Assembly: GCA_948329525.1 (NCBI GenBank)
Contig: CAOJBM010000005.1
Location: 1-44,193 of the forward strand
DNA length: 44,193 nt
Direction: 5' to 3'
From: an uncultured Mycoplasmatota bacterium
GTDB lineage: Bacteria; Bacillota_I; Bacilli_A; RF39; UBA660
Positions within the stretch are counted from its first letter, which is position 1; each line of letters opens with the position of its first letter. Under the pieces are notes generated by a model. It had not been told where the DNA came from, made no database searches, and saw only the letters and a program-made list of their open reading frames with translations. Both the position numbers and the translations under genes were made by a program. This document shows positions 1-7,302 of the stretch, in pieces.

Positions 1-105
1 TGATATATATTTGTTATTATTTTAGAGATAAGAGAAATAGACTTTATAAAATATAAGTTTTCTTTATTAATTTTAATGTGAACATTTTTAAAATATACAT
101 ATAAT

Positions 106-140
106 AGAACAGATAATGATTTAAACTCTGTTCTTTTTTT
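106..140 (+). terminator. Intrinsic terminator of an upstream gene
   Basis: A 7-bp perfect stem (106-112 with 128-134) and a 15-nt loop are followed by a T-run to 140. It probably ends a transcript entering from outside the window and insulates the permease gene that starts at 174. Confidence 0.7.
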
Positions 141-173
141 GATAAAATAAAGATATGAAAGAGGAGTAAGAAA

Positions 174-1298
174 GTGAAAAGTAAAGAATTAACTATCAAA
201 AATATAATTATTATAATTTTAGTAACTGTATTTTCTTTTTGGGTAGTGAATAATTTTAAAATAGTAAGCAATGTTTTAAAAACTATCCTTAATGTTATAA
301 TGCCTTTTATAGTAGGAGGTGTTATTGCTTTTATTTTAAATATTCCAATGTCTAAAATAGAAAAACTATTAAAAAAGAAAATAAAGAACAAAAATGGATT
401 AGTAAGAACTATCTCTATAACTTTATCTTTGCTAGCATTAATATTAGTACTATCTTTTATAGCATTATTAATCGTTCCACTTTTGGTGGATAATATTAAA
501 AATTTAATAGATAATGTACCTTTGTTAGTAGAAAACACAAAAGTATTTATCTTAGATTTATTAGATAAATATCCTGACATTCAACAAGAGATTGCTAATA
601 ATTTTAATGAAGCAGCTAATTGGGAAAATATAGTATCTAATATCTTAACTTATTTAGTAAATAGTGCGATGCGTTTTATTAGTAGTTTAGTGTCTGGCTT
701 TATAACTTTTTTTACAGGAGTTATCTTTGCCATTTATATGTTATCACAAAAAGAATATTTAATTAGAATTAGTAAAAAAATTGTCTATAGTTTATTAGAT
801 AAAAATAAAGCTAAAAAGGTTATTGAGATTGGGAGTCTTGCGAATAGAACTTTTAATAGATTTATTTTAGGTCAGTGTAGTGAAGCCGTAATATTAGGAA
901 TTATTATGTTTCTAGCTTGTACCTTATGTCGTTTCCCTTATGCTCTTATTATATCTGTTTTAACAACAATAACGGCTTTAATACCAATATTTGGAGCATT
1001 TATAGCAGCAGGAGTAGGAGTTGTGTTAATAGCGATGACTAATCCTTTACAAGCTCTATGCTTTATTATAGTATTTTTAATAATTCAACAAATAGAAGGA
1101 AATTTTATCTATCCTCATGTAGTAGGAAAATCTGTTGAATTATCGCCAATGTGGACTTTATTTGCTGCTATAATTGGTGGTAATTTATTTGGTATTATTG
1201 GAATGCTTTTAGGTCTTCCCATTGCATCTATTTTATACGCTATGATAAAAAGCTTTGTTAATAATAGGTTAAAAGAAAAAAAGATTATAGTTGGATAA
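174..1298 (+). CDS. AI-2E family transporter (permease)
   Basis: This 374-aa polytopic membrane protein matches the AI-2E_transport (UPF0118) family. It has a short basic N-terminus, two hydrophobic segments near residues 11-55, another near 80-107, a soluble stretch rich in Asn/Asp/Leu (about 108-160), and a C-terminal cluster of membrane helices ending in a Gly-rich segment (GGNLFGIIGMLLGLPIAS) typical of the family. The start is GTG at 174, preceded by GAGGAG at 161-166. Family members export small molecules or ions (Na+/H+ antiport has been shown for some; AI-2 export for TqsA), so the substrate here cannot be named. It appears monocistronic, with the terminator of a previous gene just upstream. 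Family assignment is firm; function is inference. Confidence 0.85.
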   Translation: MKSKELTIKNIIIIILVTVFSFWVVNNFKIVSNVLKTILNVIMPFIVGGVIAFILNIPMSKIEKLLKKKIKNKNGLVRTISITLSLLALILVLSFIALLIVPLLVDNIKNLIDNVPLLVENTKVFILDLLDKYPDIQQEIANNFNEAANWENIVSNILTYLVNSAMRFISSLVSGFITFFTGVIFAIYMLSQKEYLIRISKKIVYSLLDKNKAKKVIEIGSLANRTFNRFILGQCSEAVILGIIMFLACTLCRFPYALIISVLTTITALIPIFGAFIAAGVGVVLIAMTNPLQALCFIIVFLIIQQIEGNFIYPHVVGKSVELSPMWTLFAAIIGGNLFGIIGMLLGLPIASILYAMIKSFVNNRLKEKKIIVG

Positions 1299-1360
1299 AA
1301 TTTTTTAAGAAAGTAGTGGTAAAAAAGAAAACTATACATTTAGTGTAGGAATAGCAACAG

Positions 1361-1864
1361 ATGGTCAAGATATATCAAGTGCTAAAGAAATGCCAGCAAT
1401 TCTTTTTAAACATAAAGGATATACAAGGAGTTCCAACTTTCAAAGGTTTTAGAGATCCTGATTTAGAATATTTTGAGTTTATAGATAAGGTAGTGATAAG
1501 TATGAATAGAGAATATATAGAAAATTGGTTAAGTAAATTAAAGGTTTACTGGTTTAATAAAGATATTGTAAGTGCTACTTCTTTATTTTGGGAAACTACA
1601 TTTTATCAAGAAACACCTTTTTTAAAACCATATACAACATTTGATGAAATAGTTGAAGAGTGGCAACATATTAAAAAGGAAGATATAAAGAAAATAGAAT
1701 TTAACATATTGGCTATTGAAAGTTATACAGTTATCGTTCATTGGTATCTAGAACAAAATAATGATATTTTTGATGGAATTTATGAAATAAGATTTAATAA
1801 TAGTTTAAGTTGTATTTATTTTAAAAGTTGGGAAATGAAAAAAGAAAAAGTTTCAGGAGAATAA
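1361..1864 (+). CDS. NTF2/SnoaL-like small protein, probably a frameshifted remnant
   Basis: The open frame would give 167 aa. The part from Met at 1502 onward (about 120 aa) looks like a complete NTF2/SnoaL-like alpha+beta domain: an N-terminal helix, an aromatic-rich middle (ETTFYQETPF) and C-terminal strands with VIVHWYLEQ and CIYFKSWEM. The first 20 residues look less natural than the overlapping frame at 1309-1452, which has no start and reads like real protein (ENYTFSVGIATDGQDISS). There is no ribosome binding site before 1361. Likely readings are a decayed gene with a frameshift near 1415, or a functional gene starting at 1502. No function can be assigned. Confidence 0.45.
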   Translation: MVKIYQVLKKCQQFFLNIKDIQGVPTFKGFRDPDLEYFEFIDKVVISMNREYIENWLSKLKVYWFNKDIVSATSLFWETTFYQETPFLKPYTTFDEIVEEWQHIKKEDIKKIEFNILAIESYTVIVHWYLEQNNDIFDGIYEIRFNNSLSCIYFKSWEMKKEKVSGE

Positions 1865-1866
1865 TA

Positions 1867-2000
1867 GAAGAACACCAAGAAAAGGAGCAAAAAGTAGGAA
1901 AGAAGATAAAAATATCTAATAAGAAGATAATTATTATATGTAGTATTTTACTTAATTCCTTGTTTTAGGCTTAATTATGATTTTTAAAGAGAAAGAATAA
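1867..2000 (+). pseudogene. Short decayed membrane-protein fragment
   Basis: Just after the NTF2-like frame, one frame reads a charged stretch followed by a hydrophobic one (KKIKISNKKIIIICSILLN), stops at about 1968, and continues sensibly in another frame (LVLGLIMIFKEKE, then stop). Together they make one basic-then-transmembrane segment broken by a frameshift. There is no start codon or ribosome binding site. It supports the view that 1299-2000 is genetic debris. Confidence 0.3.
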
Positions 2001-2050
2001 TAGCGAAAAGTAAATTGCTTTATTTTTTGTTTATTTTTACAAACTTTTGT

Positions 2051-2078
2051 TTGACAAATGAATTTTTAATGATATAAT
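2051..2078 (+). promoter_or_regulatory. Sigma-A promoter for the CHAP protein gene
   Basis: TTGACA at 2051-2056, a 16-bp spacer and TATAAT at 2073-2078, both hexamers matching consensus. Transcription would begin near 2085, leaving a very short leader before the ATG at 2103. Confidence 0.8.
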
Positions 2079-2102
2079 TAAGATACAAAAGGTAAAGGTC
2101 AT

Positions 2103-3005
2103 ATGAATATTAAAGGTTGGGGGATTATGGGAAAGTTTATGAAATTTTTGTTATGCCTTGGAATTTGTTTATTTATCTTTGGAAAGTCTGCTAATGCAAC
2201 AGTTAATCCGTATCCTAAGATGCAAACAATCGATGAAGTTACAACTATTAGTTGTACGTGGTTTGCATGGCAGCAGGTTTATGAAAAGTATGGTGTAGAA
2301 CTACCAAGATGGGGTAATGCTGTTAATTGGTATGAAAGAGCTAAAAAGGCAAATTTTCAAGTTGGTAGTGAAGCAAGAGCTAATTCGATTGTTATATGGA
2401 AAAATAGTAATAGTATTTATGGTCATGTCGCTTATGTTGTTTCTGTTGAAGGTAACACTATGACGATTAATGAAGGAGGAATTACATCTTTAAAACTTAA
2501 TCAAGAGACAAATGATGTAATAAAAATTCCTTATAATGGTGATGGTATTTATTATAATAATGTTGTTCCTTCAATTGGAAATAGAAGCAATACATCATCT
2601 CTAGTCGGTTTTATTTATTTAACGGAAGAAGAAATTATAGATGATAATACTCAAAGTAAAGGAAATGTTTCAGAAGATATTAATATCAAAAAAGACATTA
2701 TTAAAAACGAAGATAGTGATAAGATATCTTCGTCTATAAAGGAACAAGAAATAAAAAATAAAGAACAAATAGCCAATAAAAGTGAAAAAAATATTGTTAA
2801 GAAGAAAAATGCAAAAAAAGAAGAAAAAGAAAGTTTGAAAGATGATTTAATCTCTTGTGATACGATAGGAGAAGAATTAAAAATTTCAAACGTTTCTAAA
2901 GAAAATGTAGAAAAGCAAAGTAAAAAATTATCAATGTTGCGAAATTTAAGCACTAGTATTTTTTCCTTATTTTTAGTACTTTTAAAATTAATAAATATCT
3001 TTTAA
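2103..3005 (+). CDS. Secreted CHAP-domain amidase/peptidase with C-terminal membrane tail
   Basis: This 300-aa protein has a signal peptide (about residues 13-32, ending SANA) followed by a CHAP domain, the NlpC/P60-like cysteine peptidase/amidase fold that cleaves peptidoglycan peptides. The expected catalytic residues are visible: Cys51 in SCTWFAW, His108 in YGHVAYV, and the polar residue Asn123/Glu124 in TINEGG. After the domain (about residue 170) comes a highly charged Lys/Glu/Asn linker of about 95 residues, then a hydrophobic tail (SIFSLFLVLLKLINIF) that could hold the protein at the membrane. An alternative start is ATG 2127 (292 aa), which gives a more compact signal peptide. It is monocistronic behind a consensus promoter. 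It probably acts in cell-wall remodelling; the substrate bond is not known. Confidence 0.82.
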   Translation: MNIKGWGIMGKFMKFLLCLGICLFIFGKSANATVNPYPKMQTIDEVTTISCTWFAWQQVYEKYGVELPRWGNAVNWYERAKKANFQVGSEARANSIVIWKNSNSIYGHVAYVVSVEGNTMTINEGGITSLKLNQETNDVIKIPYNGDGIYYNNVVPSIGNRSNTSSLVGFIYLTEEEIIDDNTQSKGNVSEDINIKKDIIKNEDSDKISSSIKEQEIKNKEQIANKSEKNIVKKKNAKKEEKESLKDDLISCDTIGEELKISNVSKENVEKQSKKLSMLRNLSTSIFSLFLVLLKLINIF

Positions 3006-3054
3006 TTAAGGAAGTTAGATTAAAAGAAATTTTTGTAAAATTGGTGTAAGTTCT

Positions 3055-3084
3055 TTGCAAAGCTTTTAATATTAATGTTATAAT
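3055..3084 (+). promoter_or_regulatory. Promoter of the FtsK/SpoIIIE gene
   Basis: TTGCAA at 3055-3060, an 18-bp spacer and TATAAT at 3079-3084. Transcription starting near 3091 would exclude the ATG at 3089 and support the ATG at 3101 as the true start. Confidence 0.65.
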
Positions 3085-3100
3085 AAATATGGTGAGAACA

Positions 3101-5326
3101 ATGGCGAAGAAGAAAAAAACAAAAGATAGTGAACCAAAAGGTTTTCAGTATAGTGTTGAACTTACAGGTTTAGTATTAGTTTTAATTGGAATAATTGGTT
3201 TTGGTTTTGGACTTGTTGGTAGTTTTATAAAAAAATTTGCCATGTTTTTAGTTGGTGAATGGTGGCCAATTATCTTATTCTTTGTCATCTATGTTGGAAT
3301 TTTAATGATGTTTAAAAGAAAATTGCCAAATTTCTTTACTTCTAAGTTGTTAGGATTTTATATTATCGTAATAGTGTTACTTACAGCATCACATTATACT
3401 TATATGACTGTTAATAAAGGAAATGCTATTATTAAAGCAACTCTTGATATGTATGAAAAAAGAATTGCCACAATTAGTTCTTCTGCTGGATTAATGGCGA
3501 CAGGGCAAACAGATTATGCTATTGGTGGTGGAATTCTTGGTGGAATGGCTTCGATGTGTTTCAGTTCTTTATTTGGAGTAACTGGAACTATCATTGTTCT
3601 TGTTGTTATGTGTCTTTTTGGCGTTATTTTATTCTTTGATATTAATATGGCCGATATATTTGACAAAATAAAGAATTTCTTTAGTAATTTAAAAAATAGT
3701 CGTGAAGATGAGGAAAAAGATGAAGAAAGTGACGAATTAGAAGATTATACTATTAATAATGACAAAGAAGATAAAGTTATTATAACGAGTGTTGAAGAGT
3801 TGAAAAATCATACTGAAGAACCAAGTATTAAAGAAAATAATGTTGATACTGATATTATTCCTAAAGAAAATGTAAGTAATGATAGTTACAAATTACCATC
3901 TTTAGACTTACTTGATAATCCTGAAACTCCTAAAAAAGTTAATTCAAATACTTTTGTTGCAGAAAAGAAAAATATTTTAGAGAGAGTCTTAGCCGATTTT
4001 GGAATAAGTGGTAAAGTAGTAGAAATTCATGTTGGTCCTGCTGTTACGCAATATGAGGTTCAAATACCTAATGGAACAAAAGTTAATAGAATTGTTAACA
4101 TAAATAAAGAAATTGCTTTAGCACTGGCTGCTAAAGATGTCCGTATTCAAGCTCCTATACCAGGTAAGAGTACAATAGGTGTGGAAATTCCTAACCCTAT
4201 TATAAGCTCAGTAAGAATTAAAGAAGTAGTAGGCAATGTTCCGAAAAGCCAAGAAGGAGCTAAAATTCTCGCTAGTTTAGGTAAAGATATTATGGGGCGT
4301 GTTCAAACAGCGGATATTTCCAAAATGCCGCATTTACTTGTTGCAGGTTCTACTGGAAGTGGTAAGTCTGTTTGTATTAATAGTTTTATCGCCACTATTT
4401 TACTTAAATATCGTCCAGATGAAGTCAAATTAATGATGGTTGATCCGAAAAAAGTTGAATTATCTAATTATAATGGTGTACCACATTTATTATGCCCAGT
4501 TATTACAGATCCAAAACAAGCTAATACTGCCTTACAAAAAGTAGTTGTGGAAATGGAACGAAGATACGAAGTATTTAGCGAAGAAGGCGTTAAAAACATT
4601 GCAGGATATAATGAGAAAATAGATAAAAAAAATAAAAATAGTAATGTTAAAGTTCCAAGAATGTCATATATCGTTGTTATAATTGATGAGTTAGCCGATT
4701 TAATGCTTGTAGCTGCTAAAGAAGTGGAAGATTCGATAATGCGTATTACTCAAATGGCTCGTGCTGCAGGAATTCATTTAATAGTAGCAACACAAAGACC
4801 AAGTACAGATGTTATTACGGGTGTAGTTAAAGCAAATATTCCATCACGTATTGCTTTTGCTGTTGCCACTCAAATTGATTCAAGAACTATTTTAGATATG
4901 GGTGGAGCAGAAAAGCTTCTTGGAAAAGGTGACATGCTCTATCTACCAATGGGAGAAAATGCTCCGATTAGAATTCAAGGATGTTTTATCTCTGATGATG
5001 AAATTAGAAGAGTAATAGAGTACGTTACTAAAGAACAAGCTGCTGAATATGATAATTCAATACTAGAACCTACAACTAGCGATCATAATCCCGTTAGTGG
5101 AGACAAAGAGTCTTTTGATGATCCACTTTATAATGAGATTGTTGAATTTGCTGTTCAAACAGGGAAGATTAGTGCATCTTTATTACAAAGAAGATTTAGA
5201 TTAGGATATAATAGAGCAGCAAGAATTGTTGATTTGTTAGAAGAAAGAGGGATAATTGGACCTCAAAATGGTTCTAAGCCAAGAGAAGTATTAGTAAAAG
5301 TAGAGAACAAAGAAGAAAGTGAGTAG
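3101..5326 (+). CDS. FtsK/SpoIIIE-family DNA translocase
   Basis: A 741-aa ATP-driven DNA pump at the septum that moves chromosome ends, or the forespore chromosome, through the closing division plane. The N-terminus has about four membrane helices (residues 20-180), then an acidic low-complexity linker (about 195-290), then the motor: alpha domain, Walker A GSTGSGKS at 416-423, and Walker B IIDELADLM near 526-534. A C-terminal winged-helix gamma domain (about 675-735, with RRFRLGYNRAARIVD) reads orientation sequences in DNA. The start is ATG 3101 behind GGTGAG at 3091-3096. The sequence alone does not separate SpoIIIE from FtsK/SftA, but the length and four-helix layout fit SpoIIIE, which agrees with the sporulation genes nearby. 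Confidence 0.95.
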   Translation: MAKKKKTKDSEPKGFQYSVELTGLVLVLIGIIGFGFGLVGSFIKKFAMFLVGEWWPIILFFVIYVGILMMFKRKLPNFFTSKLLGFYIIVIVLLTASHYTYMTVNKGNAIIKATLDMYEKRIATISSSAGLMATGQTDYAIGGGILGGMASMCFSSLFGVTGTIIVLVVMCLFGVILFFDINMADIFDKIKNFFSNLKNSREDEEKDEESDELEDYTINNDKEDKVIITSVEELKNHTEEPSIKENNVDTDIIPKENVSNDSYKLPSLDLLDNPETPKKVNSNTFVAEKKNILERVLADFGISGKVVEIHVGPAVTQYEVQIPNGTKVNRIVNINKEIALALAAKDVRIQAPIPGKSTIGVEIPNPIISSVRIKEVVGNVPKSQEGAKILASLGKDIMGRVQTADISKMPHLLVAGSTGSGKSVCINSFIATILLKYRPDEVKLMMVDPKKVELSNYNGVPHLLCPVITDPKQANTALQKVVVEMERRYEVFSEEGVKNIAGYNEKIDKKNKNSNVKVPRMSYIVVIIDELADLMLVAAKEVEDSIMRITQMARAAGIHLIVATQRPSTDVITGVVKANIPSRIAFAVATQIDSRTILDMGGAEKLLGKGDMLYLPMGENAPIRIQGCFISDDEIRRVIEYVTKEQAAEYDNSILEPTTSDHNPVSGDKESFDDPLYNEIVEFAVQTGKISASLLQRRFRLGYNRAARIVDLLEERGIIGPQNGSKPREVLVKVENKEESE

Positions 5327-5368
5327 TAATTTTCTTCTTTTTATGTTATGATAGTTTCTGTTTAGGGG

Positions 5369-5962
5369 ATGTATAACGAAAAGTTTATATGATTATGATG
5401 TCTTAGTTTATGAAGTATTTCATCATTGTTGGCATATTTTGGAATACATTGAAAAGCATCCAGATATGGATGAATCAGAAAAAGAAGTAATATCTAACAC
5501 AATTATGGATGCTTTAGTTTATAAAGGATTAATTAAAAAATATGAAGAAACTTTAGATTTAGATAATCTTTGTATAAAAAAAGTAGAGATTATTTTAAAT
5601 ATCAAGAAAAACCAAATGCTACAGGAATTACTTTATGGTTAAAAGAAAAATTAAGAACTAAATAGATAAAAATAACTTCTGGAGTGCTAATTACGATGTT
5701 TTTAGCAAAACATCCTAGAATTTCACATTTTTGCTTATATGATGTATGTCATGCAGTTAGTACAGTGTTTGAAGATTTTACTAATATTTCAGTTATTTAT
5801 GATTCACCAACTAGAAAAGGTGTAAGATTAACTGAGGATAGACCTTTTTTGGAAGTTAATATTAATGGAGAATCATACCTAATTGATTTTTTACTAAAAA
5901 GGATGTACAAGAAAAATTTTTTTGTTAAAAACTTTAATATGGAAATTACTTTTACACAATAA
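5369..5962 (+). pseudogene. Broken gene of unknown function (frameshifts plus premature stop)
   Basis: AGGGG and an ATG at 5369 are followed by coding-like sequence in another frame (5376-5590, containing VLVYEVFHHCWHILEYIEK). This ends at 5642 unless one shifts frame near 5590-5600, after which NATGITLWLKEKLRTK reads to a TAG at 5663. The same frame then continues without interruption (5666-5962) into a cysteine/histidine-containing domain (AKHPRISHFCLYDVCHAV) and a strand-rich end (FLEVNINGESYLIDFLLKRM). The simplest view is one ancestral protein of about 195 aa with two frame lesions and one nonsense codon. The two open pieces could each be called as a 67-aa and a 92-aa gene; neither has a convincing start. 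The family is not recognised. Confidence 0.5.
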
Positions 5963-5994
5963 TTTAGAATTTGTTACGAAGTTTCAAAGACTAA

Positions 5995-6100
5995 ATTATA
6001 GTGGGCAAAAGCCCCGCAGCTTTGCGGCGGAGTAGCTAACATATCAAAAAAGTAAATAGTTACCGCGAATTGCTTGAAGTACGAGATCGTTAATTAACAA
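5995..6100 (+). other. GC-rich structured remnant, possibly an IS605/TnpB right end
   Basis: This is an island of unusually high GC. It holds two adjacent hairpins, GGGC-aaaa-GCCC (6002-6013) and CCGCA-gctt-TGCGG (about 6013-6026), followed by a tract ending GAAGTACGAGA (6076-6086). The hairpins plus an AAGYACGAGA-like tract recall the structured right end (omegaRNA region) of IS200/IS605-type TnpB elements. No transposase or TnpB frame is present. This is pattern memory only, not a database match. Confidence 0.25.
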
Positions 6101-6104
6101 TTAC

Positions 6105-6274
6105 CATTCCCCATGTTGAAGAATATTTGGGTATAAAGTATAATATTTTTGTTAATATTATTCTGGCTGTGGCTATAAGATTTGTTTCCATTTATTTTAT
6201 GGCTATATTTAGAAGTTATTTTTTCAAAAAATGAATTAAATACTAATCCTAAATATTCTTCAACATGGGGAATG
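6105..6274. repeat. 24-bp perfect inverted repeat flanking 122 bp
   Basis: Arms at 6105-6128 and 6251-6274 are exact reverse complements. The left arm lies inside a frame that reads as the end of a membrane protein (6099-6234, including IILAVAIRFVSIYFMAIF, then TGA), so the right arm may be an inverted copy of part of that remnant. No clear target duplication is visible at the outer ends. Confidence 0.8.
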
Positions 6275-6280
6275 ATGATA

Positions 6281-6309
6281 TTGAAATAGTTATATTTTTA
6301 TAGTAGAAT
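6281..6309 (+). promoter_or_regulatory. Promoter of the antisense (antitoxin) RNA
   Basis: TTGAAA at 6281-6286, a 17-bp spacer and TAGAAT at 6304-6309. Transcription would start near 6316, directly before the hairpin at 6318-6333. Confidence 0.65.
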
Positions 6310-6315
6310 GTATAT

Positions 6316-6427
6316 AGATGAAGGAAACTTCATACAATAAAAAAGGATACATTTGATAGTGAGAATCAAATGCAATCCCTTAATGGGTCGCACTTGAAAT
6401 CAACAAAAGTTGAAATCAAGTGTTTTT
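6316..6427 (+). ncRNA. Predicted type I antitoxin RNA, antisense to the toxin mRNA 3' end
   Basis: An RNA of about 112 nt is predicted from the promoter at 6281-6309. It begins with a 6-bp stem capped by a GAAA tetraloop (6318-6333). A longer stem follows (6345-6357 with 6365-6378, 4 bp then 8 bp around a small internal loop). It ends in an intrinsic terminator (7 bp, an AA/AA internal loop, 5 bp, loop AAAA; 6391-6422) with T5 at 6423-6427. It contains no open frame with a ribosome binding site. It is fully complementary to the last ~90 nt of the mRNA made from the opposite strand, as in convergent TxpA/RatA-type pairs. Expression is inferred only. Confidence 0.55.
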
Positions 6428-6428
6428 A

Positions 6429-6506
6429 CTATTTTAGGAGCAAAATAATGACAACCAAGAATAGTAGTAATATTATTACAAACTGAGAAAATTCTCTTTT
6501 TGTCAT
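6429..6506 (-). CDS. Predicted type I toxin, 25-aa hydrophobic peptide
   Basis: ATG at 6506 reads 25 codons to TAG at 6429-6431. The peptide starts MTKREFSQF, continues as one uninterrupted helix of Ile/Leu/Val/Phe, and ends with a single Lys. This is the layout of Fst, TxpA and holin-like type I toxins that insert in the membrane. An AAAGGTGG ribosome binding site lies 7 nt upstream. The predicted 5' leader folds a 13-bp hairpin (6512-6526 with 6531-6543, two bulged bases) that buries this site. The likely mRNA start near 6570 begins with 12 nt (6559-6570) exactly complementary to 6345-6356 close to its own 3' end. The promoter is GTTACA/TATAAT on the minus strand. The peptide is too short for usual gene callers. 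Toxicity is inference; the RNA architecture is directly visible. Confidence 0.6.
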   Translation of the reverse strand: MTKREFSQFVIILLLFLVVIILLLK

Positions 6507-6576
6507 AAGTATTCCACCTTTCTTTTTTCTAAAAGAAATGGAAAGCACTTGATATATTTCAAATGTATCCATAAAT

Positions 6577-6606
6577 ATTATATCAAATGTTTGTTTGATG
6601 TGTAAC
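6577..6606 (-). promoter_or_regulatory. Promoter of the toxin mRNA
   Basis: On the minus strand, GTTACA (6601-6606), an 18-bp spacer and TATAAT (6577-6582). Transcription would start near 6570, at the first base of the 12-nt segment that can pair with the mRNA 3' region. Confidence 0.5.
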
Positions 6607-6612
6607 GAATAT

Positions 6613-6641
6613 TTGCATTATTTTTAAATTTAGTTTATAAT
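6613..6641 (+). promoter_or_regulatory. Promoter of engB
   Basis: TTGCAT at 6613-6618, a 17-bp spacer and TATAAT at 6636-6641. A start near 6648 rules out the upstream TTG at 6644 and supports the ATG at 6662. Confidence 0.75.
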
Positions 6642-6661
6642 TCTTGTACAAAGGTGAGTTT

Positions 6662-7252
6662 ATGAAAATTAAAACTGTTGAATTAAAAACAATGGCAACA
6701 AGAATTAGTCAATATCCAAGTGATAATAAAAAAGAATTTTTACTTGTTGGAAGAAGTAATGTTGGTAAAAGTAGTTTTATAAACACTTTAATTAATAGAA
6801 AAAACTATGCCAGAACGAGTTCTAAACCAGGTAAAACTCAAACATTAAATTTTTACTTAGTTAATGAAGAGTTTTACTTAGTCGATGTTCCAGGTTATGG
6901 CTATGCTAGTGTTTCCAAAGAAACACAACATAAATTTGGTATGATGATTGAAGAATATTTAATAAATAGAGAAAACTTGCAAAGAGTTTTTATGTTGATT
7001 GATTATCGACATAAACCAACAGAAGATGATTTATTAATGTTTAATTTTTTAAAGTATTATAATCTTTCTGTTACTATTGTGGCAACAAAATATGATAAAG
7101 TTAAAACAAGTGCAAGAGAAAAACAAGATAAAGTTATTAATAACTTCTTTGAATTGAAAGAAAATGATAACATAATTTTCTTTTCATCAATTACTAAAAA
7201 AGGTAAAGATGAAATTTATAATAGGATAGAAGAATGTCTAGCACATAAATAA
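6662..7252 (+). CDS. engB: Ribosome biogenesis GTPase EngB (YsxC/YihA)
   Basis: A 196-aa single-domain GTPase needed late in 50S subunit assembly. The G1 loop GRSNVGKSS lies at residues 30-38, the switch region (SSKPGKTQTLN) follows, G3 is DVPGYG, G4 is TKYD, and G5 is SSITKKGKDE. Size and motif order fit EngB/YsxC. The start is ATG 6662 with AAAGGTGAG ending 3 nt upstream. It is followed by its own terminator, so it looks monocistronic. The divergent small toxin locus ends immediately upstream; nothing links the two functionally. Confidence 0.97.
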   Translation: MKIKTVELKTMATRISQYPSDNKKEFLLVGRSNVGKSSFINTLINRKNYARTSSKPGKTQTLNFYLVNEEFYLVDVPGYGYASVSKETQHKFGMMIEEYLINRENLQRVFMLIDYRHKPTEDDLLMFNFLKYYNLSVTIVATKYDKVKTSAREKQDKVINNFFELKENDNIIFFSSITKKGKDEIYNRIEECLAHK

Positions 7253-7266
7253 GGTGCTTTTTTTCT
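7240..7266 (+). terminator. Terminator after engB
   Basis: The 5-bp stem AGCAC/GTGCT (7240-7244, 7254-7258) overlaps the last codons of engB and is followed by a T-rich run. Confidence 0.6.
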
Positions 7267-7302
7267 TTTTCTTTTTATTATATAATTATAGTAGGTGATA
7301 AG

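Noticed and set aside
44-580. A 178-aa minus-strand open frame at the left end
   Set aside because: It lies opposite the AI-2E permease start and its terminator; the sequence is low-complexity Ile/Asn/Lys/Phe typical of antisense reading in AT-rich DNA.
6450-6488. A 12-codon plus-strand frame with GGAG upstream, opposite the toxin
   Set aside because: Very short, hydrophilic and fully inside the predicted toxin gene; no support beyond a chance ribosome-site match.
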